A stretch of DNA of 6,223 bases from Planctomycetota bacterium. Lineage in GTDB: Bacteria; Planctomycetota; Phycisphaerae; Tepidisphaerales; Tepidisphaeraceae. Shown piece after piece: positions 1 through 5,814 of the stretch (positions are counted from its first letter, which is position 1; every line of letters begins with the position of its first letter). The position numbers were made by a program, and so were the translations under genes. The notes under the pieces were generated by a model. It saw only the letters and a list, made by a program, of their open reading frames with translations. It searched no databases and had not been told where the DNA came from. Location: contig JAEZED010000071.1 in assembly GCA_023417885.1 (NCBI GenBank), forward strand, positions 1 through 6,223, read 5' to 3'.

Positions 1-62
1 CCCCCCCCCCCCCCCCAAACACCCCACCCCCGCCCGGCTTTAAACCCCCCGCCCCCGGCCCT
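1..62. repeat. C-rich low-complexity stretch with a 16-base C run
   Basis: The first 16 bases are all C, followed by further C tracts (22-25, 27-31, 45-50, 52-56) broken by short A or G interruptions and one TTTAAA palindrome at 39-44. No reading frame or gene is supported here. Read on the minus strand this is the sequence downstream of the PilZ stop codon, so the PilZ transcript would run into a series of G tracts that could fold as a G-quadruplex (inference). The homopolymer lies at the window edge, so its exact length could be a sequencing or assembly artefact. Confidence 0.6.
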
Positions 63-98
63 CTCACTCCTCATCCCTCACACCTCACCCGCTCATGC
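63..98. repeat. Degenerate 7-bp tandem repeat (CTCA-N-N-C)
   Basis: Four heptamers follow one another exactly: CTCACTC (63-69), CTCATCC (70-76), CTCACAC (77-83) and CTCACCC (84-90). After one extra base, a fifth similar unit, CTCATGC, occupies 92-98 and contains the PilZ stop codon (TGA, plus-strand 93-95). All units share CTCA at positions 1-4 and C at position 7. On the PilZ sense strand each unit carries TGAG, so the tract supplies several stop codons. It is a short degenerate microsatellite of unknown role. Confidence 0.7.
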
Positions 99-530
99 GG
101 CGGGCAGTCTGTCGAAGCAAACGGCGATGCGGTAGCCGAGCTTCTCCGGTTCGACGCGCAGCACGCGGCCGTAGGCGTCCCAGCCGGGGCTGAATCCCTC
201 CGGTGGGAAGAAGACGGCGACATGCTCGCCGACCTGCACGGGTGTCTGGCTCGTCGCGCACAGTCCGCCGACGCTGACGTCGCGGAGCGACAGGTGCAGG
301 CACGGGTCGCGGCGGGCGCCGACGCTGTGGTCGAGGCGCCGGCCGCTCACGTGGATGTTCAGGCACTTTCGAGGGAAGACGCGGCGGTCGATGCGGCCGA
401 GGGTCTGCGGCGCGTCGTCTGCGCCGGCGACATCGTCGTCGGCCACGATGCGCATGGCGGGCCGGCCGGCGGGTGGCGCTTCCGGAGCGGGGCGAGTGGT
501 TGGGATGAAGAACTTCTTCAGGGCGACCAT
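93..530 (-). CDS. PilZ domain protein (c-di-GMP binding candidate)
   Basis: The predicted 145-residue cytoplasmic protein carries the two PilZ signatures. An RxxxR motif sits at about residues 50-54 (R-V-F-P-R) and a DxSxxG motif at 84-89 (D-V-S-V-G-G), followed by beta-strand-like segments and a closing G-Y-R-I-A-V-C-F pattern typical of the PilZ barrel. In known PilZ proteins the arginines and the DxSxxG residues bind cyclic di-GMP. The first 45 or so residues are rich in Pro, Ala and Asp and look disordered. I chose the ATG at 530 because GGGAG (plus-strand 537-541) lies 6 bases upstream. An in-frame TTG at 557 would add nine residues but would put that ribosome site inside the gene. The gene stands alone and divergent from cobA-hemD, with no partner enzyme in view, so the process it controls cannot be told. 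The family call is firm; ligand binding is inferred from the motifs. Confidence 0.85.
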   Translation of the reverse strand: MVALKKFFIPTTRPAPEAPPAGRPAMRIVADDDVAGADDAPQTLGRIDRRVFPRKCLNIHVSGRRLDHSVGARRDPCLHLSLRDVSVGGLCATSQTPVQVGEHVAVFFPPEGFSPGWDAYGRVLRVEPEKLGYRIAVCFDRLPAA

Positions 531-536
531 GGGGGG

Positions 537-541
537 CTCCC
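537..541 (-). promoter_or_regulatory. Ribosome binding site deciding the PilZ start
   Basis: On the minus strand GGGAG is followed by six C residues and then ATG. This favours the ATG at 530 over the upstream TTG at 557. A 5-bp hairpin (GGCAG/CTGCC, 4-base loop, plus-strand 542-555) ends directly against this site and could affect its accessibility. Confidence 0.6.
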
Positions 542-706
542 GGCAGTTGGCTGCCAAGGCTGGGATGTCTGTTGCGTCGAAGCGTTCGGCGCGGGGGCTA
601 GGATCGTGCCCGGCTTCGGGTGCTGGCCCGGGGCTGGGGCGTCGTTACCGTTGTCGTCGCGCAGAGGGGCCGGGTTTACGAGCGTGGCGCGATTTTCGAG
701 AAAGCC

Positions 707-710
707 GGAG
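707..710 (+). promoter_or_regulatory. Ribosome binding site deciding the cobA-hemD start
   Basis: GGAG at 707-710 is 8 bases from GTG at 719 but 14 bases from ATG at 725, so the GTG start is the better fit. The two starts differ by only two residues. Confidence 0.55.
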
Positions 711-718
711 AAACGTCC

Positions 719-2305
719 GTGAAAATGCTGGCTCCCGGTACTGTCGCGCTGGTCGGCGCCGGCCCGGGCGATCCGGACCTGCTCACCCTGGCGGGTCGCT
801 CGCTCCTGGAGCAGGCGGACGTCGTCGTCTATGACGCGCTCTGCAACCCGCGCCTGCTCGCGCATGCGCCCGGTGCGAGGCACGTCTACGTCGGCAAGCG
901 CGCGGCGCATCATGCGATGCCGCAGGAGGCGATCAACGACCTGCTCCTGCGGGAAGCCCGCGCAGAAGCACGTGTCGTGCGACTGAAGGGGGGAGATCCC
1001 TTCGTCTTCGGCCGCGGCGGGGAGGAGGCCGAGGCGCTCGCCGGGGCCGGCGTGCCGTTCGTCGTGGTCCCGGGCGTGACTGCCGCGGTGGCGGCGGGGG
1101 CCTTCGCGGGAATCCCGGCCACCCACCGTGATCTGAATACGAGCATCACCTTCGTGACCGGCCACGAACGCGAACGCGCGCTCCAGGAGCCGGAGGCGGC
1201 GGCGCGCAGCCGGGACGGGGGCGCCGCGGCCGGGGCGACGGACTGGTCCGCCCTGGCGCGCCTGCCGGCGCTGGCCTTCTATATGGGTGTCCGCAGCCTG
1301 CCGCGCATCTCGGCGAAGCTCATCTCCGCCGGCATGGATCCAGCGACACCCGCCGCGATCGTGCAGTCCGGGACGCTGCCGCTCCAGCGGACGGTCGTGG
1401 CGACCCTCGGAACGATCGCCGAGGCGGCGCAGCGGGAGGGGATTTCGGCCCCGGCGATCACGTACGTCGGGCGCATCGTCGAGATGCGGCAGCGCCTGCG
1501 ATGGTTCGACGACCCGTCGCGATACCCGCTGCTGGGGAAGACGATCCTCGTCACGCGCGCCCGCCCGCAGGCCGGCGAGCTGTCAGCGCGGCTCGAGGCG
1601 CTGGGCGCCAATGTCCTGGAGGCGCCGACGATCCGCATCGAACCGCCGAGCGACCCGGGCGCCGTCGAGGCGGCGCTGCGGCGACAGCGCGAAGCGCCGT
1701 TCGACTGGGTTATCTTCACCAGCGTCAATGGCGTTGAGAAGACGCGCCAGGCGATGGCGCGGGCGCGATTGGACGCCCGCGACCTCCTCGGCCGGATAGC
1801 CGCTGTCGGCCCGGCGACGGCGGAGGCGTGCCGGCGGGTCCTGTGCATCGAGCCGGACCTGGTTCCGCAGCGTTTCGACGCCGACGCCCTGGTGGAGGCC
1901 ATCGAACAGGCCGAGGGGGGCCTTCGCGGACGCGACGTTCTGCTGCTCCGCGCCGACATCGGGCGGCGGGCGCTCGCCGACGCCCTTCGCGCCCGGGGCG
2001 CGGGCCGCGTCGAGGACGTGGCGGTGTACGAGACGCGACCGGTCGAGGCGCTGCCGCCTCACGTGCTGGAGGCGATCGACGCCGGCTCGGTCGACGCCGC
2101 CTGTTTCACGAGCGCCTCGACCGCGCGCAATCTCGCGGCGCTGCTGGGAGATGTGTCGCGCCTTGCCGGGGCGAAGCGCTTCAGCATCGGCCCGCAGACG
2201 AGCGCTGCGATGGCCGCGTGCGGGATGCGCGTGGACGCCCAGGCGGCGCGTGCGACCCTGGACGCGCTCGTGCAGGTCGTGCGCGCGGGAGTGGGGCGAG
2301 GGTGA
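719..2305 (+). CDS. cobA-hemD: Uroporphyrinogen-III C-methyltransferase / uroporphyrinogen-III synthase fusion
   Basis: This 528-residue bifunctional protein would close hydroxymethylbilane to uroporphyrinogen III (C-terminal half) and methylate that product at C2 and C7 with SAM to give precorrin-2 (N-terminal half), feeding siroheme and cobalamin synthesis. The methyltransferase spans about residues 5-265: V-G-A-G-P-G-D-P-D-L-L-T near 12-23, R-L-K-G-G-D-P-F-V-F-G-R-G-G-E-E at 88-103, P-G-V-T-A near 118, Y-M-G-V near 188 and I-V-Q-S-G-T near 214-219. The HemD part runs from about 270 to the end, with F-T-S-V-N-G near 333, V-G-P-A-T near 363, V-Y-E-T near 436 and F-T-S-A-S-T near 463. An Ala/Arg/Gly-rich insertion (about residues 150-174) makes the methyltransferase loop roughly 15 residues longer than in the family members I know. 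No precorrin-2 dehydrogenase/ferrochelatase domain of the CysG type is fused. The GTG at 719 is chosen because GGAG at 707-710 lies 8 bases upstream; ATG at 725 is the alternative. The reading frame is open back to a GTG at 620, but that extension has no family similarity. Confidence 0.93.
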   Translation: MKMLAPGTVALVGAGPGDPDLLTLAGRSLLEQADVVVYDALCNPRLLAHAPGARHVYVGKRAAHHAMPQEAINDLLLREARAEARVVRLKGGDPFVFGRGGEEAEALAGAGVPFVVVPGVTAAVAAGAFAGIPATHRDLNTSITFVTGHERERALQEPEAAARSRDGGAAAGATDWSALARLPALAFYMGVRSLPRISAKLISAGMDPATPAAIVQSGTLPLQRTVVATLGTIAEAAQREGISAPAITYVGRIVEMRQRLRWFDDPSRYPLLGKTILVTRARPQAGELSARLEALGANVLEAPTIRIEPPSDPGAVEAALRRQREAPFDWVIFTSVNGVEKTRQAMARARLDARDLLGRIAAVGPATAEACRRVLCIEPDLVPQRFDADALVEAIEQAEGGLRGRDVLLLRADIGRRALADALRARGAGRVEDVAVYETRPVEALPPHVLEAIDAGSVDAACFTSASTARNLAALLGDVSRLAGAKRFSIGPQTSAAMAACGMRVDAQAARATLDALVQVVRAGVGRG

Positions 2306-2375
2306 TCGCGCGCCCGGCGGCCTGGGCGCTGCGGCTGTTTCGGGCGGTTCTGGTTTCTGATAAAAGCGAGGCGCC

Positions 2376-4037
2376 ATGTCTTCGAACGCAACCGTTCATC
2401 TCGTCGCCAGTGGGGATCTTCGCCAGAGCGCCAACCGCACCTGCGAGCAGGAGCAGCAGAGGATGGAGCAGCAGCTCATCGCCGCCGTCGAGGCCCTGGG
2501 CGGAAAGGTGAAGCGCGCCCACGGCTACCGGCCGGAGGCGGGGCACAGCTTCATCGATTCGCAGCGGTACGGCCTCGAGGTGCTGAGCGGAATTCCGCGC
2601 GACGCCCCGATCATCGTCGCCGAGGCGGTGTGGCAATACTCGCACCACGTGCTGGGCGGGCTGAGCTTCCACGAGGGGCCGATCCTCACCGTCGCCAACT
2701 GGAGCGGGACGTACCCTGGCCTCGTCGGGATGCTCAATCTCAACGGCTCGCTCACGAAGGCGGGCGTGAAGTACTCCACGCTCTGGAGCGAGGACTTCAA
2801 CGCCGACCCCCAGTTCCAGCGCAAGCTCGAAGCATGGCTCGGCGGCAAGCGCGTGAAGTGGGACAGCTCCCACGTTCGGGCCCTGGAGGATCTGAAGCCG
2901 CCGAAGGAGGAGAAGGACGCGCATAAGGCGGCGCGCAGGCAGGGGCGAGATCTCGCCCGCGCGCTGCGCGATCGCCGGCAGATCCTGGGCGTCTTCGACG
3001 AGGGGTGCATGGGAATGTTCAACGCGATCATCCCCGATCACCTGCTCCACCCGACGGGCATGTTCAAGGAGCGGCTCAGCCAGTCCTCCCTCTACTACGC
3101 CATGACGCAGGTCCCGGAGGCCGAGGCCCGCGCCGTGTACGACTGGTACCGCAGCCGCGGCGTCACGTTCCAGTTCGGCCCGAACGAAGAGACCGACCTG
3201 ACCGAGCGCCAGGTGCTGGAGCAGTGCCGCATGTACGTCGCCGCCCTGCGCATCGCCGACGAGTTCGGCTGCGACGCCATCGGCATCCAGTACCAGCAGG
3301 GCCTGAAGGATCTCGCCCCCGCAAGCGATCTCGTGGAGGGAACGCTCAATAACGTCGATCGTCCCCCGGTCAAGTCCGCCGACGGCACCCGCGTGCTCTA
3401 CGAGGGGGAGGCGCTGCCCCACTTCAACGAGGTGGACGAGTGTGCCGGCCTCGACGGCCTCGTCACCTACCGCCTCTGGTGCGAGATGGGCTTCGCGCCG
3501 GAGAACACCCTCCACGACATCCGCTGGGCCCGCCACTACGCCGGCCCCGGGACCGACTCCGCCGGGCGGCAGGTCGAGCTGGACGACTACGTCTGGGTCT
3601 TCGAGATCAGCGGCGGCGCCCCGCCTGCTCACTTCGTCGGCGGGTGGGGCGGGACGCACAGTCACCGTCAGCCGCCGATGTTCTTCCGGCTCGGCGGGGG
3701 GACGTGCAGCGGCGTCTCGAAGCCGGGGGTGATCGTCTGGAGCCGGGTGTTCGTCGCCGACGACCGGCTGAAGATGGACATCGGCCTGGCCGACGCCGTC
3801 GGCCTCCCGGAGCAGGAGACGCGCGACCGGCTGGAGCAGACGACGCCGCAGTGGCCGATCATGCACGCGGTGCTGCGCGGCGTGAGCCGGGACCAGATGA
3901 TGGGGCGGCACAAGTCCAACCACGTCCAGGTCGCCTACGCGCCCGACGAGGCGTCGGCCCGCCGCGCGCTCCTCGCCAAGGCCGCGGCGATGGAGGAGCT
4001 GGGGCTGGAAGTCTCAGTTTGTGGCGAGGTGGAGTGA
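2376..4037 (+). CDS. L-fucose/L-arabinose isomerase superfamily protein
   Basis: This 553-residue cytoplasmic protein matches the general plan of the fucose/arabinose isomerase superfamily, whose members use Mn2+ to interconvert aldoses and ketoses. E. coli FucI binds its metal with Glu337, Asp361 and His528. By eye the equivalents here are Glu352 in F-N-E-V-D-E-C-A-G-L-D-G, Asp381 in L-H-D-I-R-W and His516 in K-S-N-H-V-Q-V-A-Y, in the same order and with similar spacing. Other conserved-looking blocks are F-D-E-G-C-M-G-M-F-N-A near 207-217, G-I-Q-Y-Q-Q-G-L-K-D near 303-312, L-G-G-G-T-C-S-G-V near 439-447 and T-P-Q-W-P-I-M-H-A-V near 490-499. A lysine/arginine-rich linker lies near 168-201. 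It is somewhat shorter than FucI (591). The ATG at 2376 follows a modest GCGAGG, and the N-terminal strand starts at once. It lies 70 bases after cobA-hemD, possibly co-transcribed. No kinase, aldolase or sugar transporter is nearby, so the substrate is unknown. Superfamily call is good; isomerase activity is inferred. Confidence 0.8.
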   Translation: MSSNATVHLVASGDLRQSANRTCEQEQQRMEQQLIAAVEALGGKVKRAHGYRPEAGHSFIDSQRYGLEVLSGIPRDAPIIVAEAVWQYSHHVLGGLSFHEGPILTVANWSGTYPGLVGMLNLNGSLTKAGVKYSTLWSEDFNADPQFQRKLEAWLGGKRVKWDSSHVRALEDLKPPKEEKDAHKAARRQGRDLARALRDRRQILGVFDEGCMGMFNAIIPDHLLHPTGMFKERLSQSSLYYAMTQVPEAEARAVYDWYRSRGVTFQFGPNEETDLTERQVLEQCRMYVAALRIADEFGCDAIGIQYQQGLKDLAPASDLVEGTLNNVDRPPVKSADGTRVLYEGEALPHFNEVDECAGLDGLVTYRLWCEMGFAPENTLHDIRWARHYAGPGTDSAGRQVELDDYVWVFEISGGAPPAHFVGGWGGTHSHRQPPMFFRLGGGTCSGVSKPGVIVWSRVFVADDRLKMDIGLADAVGLPEQETRDRLEQTTPQWPIMHAVLRGVSRDQMMGRHKSNHVQVAYAPDEASARRALLAKAAAMEELGLEVSVCGEVE

Positions 4038-4150
4038 AACTTCCGCCCACCACCGGGTAATCTCATTGGCTCACGCGTGTGCCATCGCGCGGCCGATGAA
4101 CCCCGACGCGCCGCACGGCCGTCACCCGATTCAAAGACAAGACGTCCTCG

Positions 4151-4156
4151 AAGGAG
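4151..4156 (+). promoter_or_regulatory. Strong ribosome binding site for the DUF4190 gene
   Basis: AAGGAG lies 5 bases before the ATG at 4162. It settles the start against the open upstream extension of the same frame, which overlaps the end of the isomerase gene and has no membrane or domain features. Confidence 0.75.
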
Positions 4157-4161
4157 AACTG

Positions 4162-4794
4162 ATGACATACAACGCACCCGCTGATTACCAGTCACCCCCG
4201 CCGGGCGCAGGCAAAGGCAACGGCCTGGCGATCGCCGCCCTCGTGCTCGGCATCATCGGCTGCGTGCTGGCGATCACGATCTGCCTCACGTGGCTCGGCA
4301 TGCTGCTCGGCGTCGTCGGCGTGATCCTGGGGATCGTCGCCCTGGTCCAGGCCAAGGGCGATCCGCAGTCCAAGCGCGGGATGGCGTTGACGGGGACGAT
4401 CCTGTCAGGCGCCGCGATCCTGGTCGGGATCATCGCCTACATCGTCGTCTTCGTCGTGCTCGACCGCGCCGGCGGCGGACTTCAGAATCTCGCCGACAAG
4501 ACCCAGGTCGTGGCCGAGGCGACCGAGGAGGCCGAATCCATCGCCGACGATGCGCGCAGCGCCGGCGTGGATGAGCAGACGATCGGCAACGCCATGGCGC
4601 GATTCATGCAGGAGATGGGCAACATCCCCTTCGGCGCCGATGACACCGCCGACGCTTCCGCCCGCGCCGAGGCGGCTCTCCAGGACCTTCGCGAAACCCT
4701 CAACAGCGCCGGCACCGGAGGCGACGCACCCGACAGCGACACCGGAGGCGGCGACACCGGCAACGCCGACGACACCGGCGGTGGCGGGGCATAG
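4162..4794 (+). CDS. DUF4190-type membrane protein with acidic Gly/Asp tail
   Basis: This 210-residue protein begins with a short Pro/Gly/Lys-rich cytoplasmic-type leader (residues 1-20) followed by hydrophobic segments at about 22-63 and 76-100. The first contains G-L-A-I-A-A-L-V-L-G-I-I-G and G-V-I-L-G-I-V-A-L, and the second is preceded by K-R-G-M-A-L-T-G-T-I-L-S-G. This Gly-rich pattern with a basic break before the last helix is typical of the DUF4190 family of bacterial membrane proteins, whose function is not established. After the helices comes an acidic, probably helical stretch (about 107-183) and then a Gly/Asp/Thr-rich tail (184-210) encoded by GACACCGG repeats at 4738-4745, 4753-4760 and 4771-4778. 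The gap from the isomerase gene is 124 bases, in which I see no convincing promoter. A hairpin terminator follows 26 bases after the stop. The family call is fair; no role can be given. Confidence 0.75.
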   Translation: MTYNAPADYQSPPPGAGKGNGLAIAALVLGIIGCVLAITICLTWLGMLLGVVGVILGIVALVQAKGDPQSKRGMALTGTILSGAAILVGIIAYIVVFVVLDRAGGGLQNLADKTQVVAEATEEAESIADDARSAGVDEQTIGNAMARFMQEMGNIPFGADDTADASARAEAALQDLRETLNSAGTGGDAPDSDTGGGDTGNADDTGGGGA

Positions 4795-4820
4795 CTTTCG
4801 CCAGCCACGCAATCAGCGAC

Positions 4821-4847
4821 GGAGGCTCCCGCCGGCCGGGAGCCTCC
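4821..4847 (+). terminator. Hairpin terminator after the DUF4190 gene
   Basis: A perfect 10-bp stem, GGAGGCTCCC (4821-4830) paired with GGGAGCCTCC (4838-4847), encloses a 7-base loop. A short T-containing stretch (TGTCTTGT) follows, weaker than a classical U tract. Its place 26 bases past the stop codon and before an independent promoter supports a transcription end. The same stem could work on the other strand, but no convergent gene is present. Confidence 0.75.
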
Positions 4848-4942
4848 TGTCTTGTAACGACCGATAACTGCGACGGATGCCGAAGGGCGGGCCGGGGAGC
4901 GCACCGACCGGTAATCGCCACCTGCGGCATCATGACCCGCGA

Positions 4943-4971
4943 TTGACGCCCGCTGTGCGCGTCATTATCGT
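4943..4971 (+). promoter_or_regulatory. Sigma70-type promoter, probably giving a leaderless transcript
   Basis: TTGACG (4943-4948, five of six matches to TTGACA) is separated by exactly 17 bases from TATCGT (4966-4971, four of six matches to TATAAT). Transcription would be expected to begin near A4979-A4982, within about three bases of the ATG at 4982. That ATG has no Shine-Dalgarno sequence, which fits a leaderless or nearly leaderless message. The terminator upstream makes a fresh promoter here likely. Confidence 0.6.
4944..4964. promoter_or_regulatory. Palindromic operator-like site inside the promoter spacer
   Basis: TGACGC (4944-4949) and GCGTCA (4959-4964) form a perfect 6-bp inverted repeat with a 9-base gap, lying between and partly over the -35 and -10 elements. 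A further CGTCA follows at 4969-4973, overlapping the end of the -10. The 15-base centre-to-centre spacing is plausible for a dimeric repressor, and binding here would block RNA polymerase. No regulator gene is visible in the window, and chance cannot be excluded. Confidence 0.4.
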
Positions 4972-4981
4972 CACCGCCAAT

Positions 4982-5686
4982 ATGAGTTGTGTCGGTGGCC
5001 CTCTTTCCCTGCGCGCTAAAGGACGCCTCGCCGGTCGGCTCTGCGCCCTCCTCGCGACCGTCCTCCTGGCCGCCGGCATCACCCTTGGCTGCGAGGAGGC
5101 GCCCGCCTCTCCCGGGACGTCCGAGCACGCGTCGGCGAAGACGATGCACTTCCGCGTCGATCGCGCCCGCGTCGGCCCCGTCCAGCGCTTCGACGCCTTC
5201 GGCATCCAGTTCGCACCGCCCGCCCGGTGGGCGCCGCTGCCGGAGGACCAACTCGCCGCCGCAGCCGAGGCGCTCAAGGGGGGCGCTGGCGCACAGCCCG
5301 CGGCGACCACCATGCCGGCCGAAGAGGAGCGGTTCGCCGCCGAGCCGCTGGCCGTCTTCGCGCAGCCGGAGCGCAACCTCTGGCTGCTGGTGTCGGCGGT
5401 GGAGGTTCCCGAGCCGAAGGTCTACGCGCAGGCGCTTCGCCGGGGGATGGGCGCGCGCGCCGACGAGTTCATCCTGGCCGACGGCCGGGTGCGGGTGCAC
5501 CAGTTCCTTGTTCAGCGCGACGGGCTGGTAAACTTCAAGCTTCTGCTGACCGCGTCGGGCCATGCAGGCGCGCGGCGGCTTCAGCTGGACTACATTGTCC
5601 CCCAGACGGAATACGAGCAGGCGATGGGCTCGCTGGAATCGAGCATGGGCACGATCGCCCCAACCTCATCGCCCGGCTCCGAGTAA
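4982..5686 (+). CDS. Putative exported lipoprotein of unknown function (PsbP/DcrB-like outline)
   Basis: The 234-residue protein starts with a signal-like sequence. It has basic residues at 11-19, a hydrophobic core at about 20-35 and Cys37 in I-T-L-G-C. That resembles a lipobox, although Thr at -3 is not the usual Leu. The mature part opens with an acidic, Ser/Ala-rich linker. A segment F-G-I-Q-F-A-P-P-A-R-W (73-83) follows, then alternating strand-like blocks, and a final D-Y-I-V-P-Q-T-E-Y-E-Q-A-M...M-G-T-I block (203-225). This order recalls the PsbP/DcrB-type fold, in which a phi-x-P-x-x-W segment opens the domain and a helix with a closing S-x-x-x-I pattern ends it. That is a weak, pattern-level resemblance and I cannot name the family. 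The ATG at 4982 is chosen because it gives a normal signal-peptide length and suits the promoter just upstream. An ATG at 4877 would add 35 residues ahead of the signal. Confidence 0.65.
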   Translation: MSCVGGPLSLRAKGRLAGRLCALLATVLLAAGITLGCEEAPASPGTSEHASAKTMHFRVDRARVGPVQRFDAFGIQFAPPARWAPLPEDQLAAAAEALKGGAGAQPAATTMPAEEERFAAEPLAVFAQPERNLWLLVSAVEVPEPKVYAQALRRGMGARADEFILADGRVRVHQFLVQRDGLVNFKLLLTASGHAGARRLQLDYIVPQTEYEQAMGSLESSMGTIAPTSSPGSE

Positions 5687-5722
5687 GGGCTGTTCGTCGT
5701 CGGGCTTCGCCGGAGGTCTGCG

Positions 5723-5757
5723 CGGGGAAGAGCCCCGTAGCGAGCGGGAACGTCCCG
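5723..5757 (+). other. Two tandem short hairpins in the intergenic spacer
   Basis: CGGGG (5723-5727) pairs with CCCCG (5733-5737) around AAGAG, and CGGGA (5745-5749) pairs with TCCCG (5753-5757) around ACG. They lie 36-70 bases after the stop of the preceding gene. No T tract follows either, so they are poor intrinsic terminators. They may be mRNA-stabilising structures or part of a REP-like element; I see no second copy in this window. Confidence 0.4.
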
Positions 5758-5789
5758 GTTCACTCACCGTCTCACATTTTCACAAGTCC

Positions 5790-5814
5790 GCCCCGGCGCC
5801 ATTGGCGGCGGGGC
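5790..5814 (+). promoter_or_regulatory. Leader hairpin just upstream of the Bor-like gene's ribosome site
   Basis: Bases 5790-5800 pair with 5804-5814 through ten G-C pairs with one G-G mismatch (5796/5808) and a 3-base ATT loop. The stem ends 5 bases before AAGGAG (5820-5825), which is 6 bases from the ATG at 5832. No T tract follows, so a leader structure affecting stability or translation is more likely than a terminator. Confidence 0.45.

Noticed and set aside
1..62. C-rich tract as a telomere-like or CRISPR-type array
   Set aside because: The C tracts have no constant period and no spacers; only the 63-90 heptamers are truly periodic.
651..680. Possible promoter TTGTCG and TTTACG ahead of cobA-hemD
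   Set aside because: The -10 matches only three of six bases and the spacing is 18; too weak to list as a promoter.
620..718. N-terminal extension of cobA-hemD from the GTG at 620
   Set aside because: The extra 33 residues have no family similarity, and the ribosome site at 707-710 points to the GTG at 719.
222..834. Plus-strand open frames across the PilZ gene
   Set aside because: They are out-of-frame shadows of PilZ and the cobA leader; PilZ motifs on the minus strand explain the coding signal.
518..1165. Minus-strand open frame of 215 codons over the start of cobA-hemD
   Set aside because: It overlaps conserved methyltransferase motifs on the other strand and shows no domain or ribosome site.
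2335..2365. GATAAA as a -10 element before the isomerase gene
   Set aside because: No acceptable -35 lies at 16-18 bases, so co-transcription from upstream is as likely.
2181..3923. Long open frame (580 codons) on the minus strand opposite the isomerase gene
   Set aside because: It is antisense to a well-supported enzyme gene. Its His/Arg/Leu-rich composition is typical of the complement of GC-rich coding DNA, and it has no recognisable domain.
4083..4098. CATCG/CGATG hairpin in the gap before the DUF4190 gene
   Set aside because: A 5-bp stem without a T tract, likely by chance in GC-rich DNA; the gap from 4038 to 4161 shows nothing else convincing.
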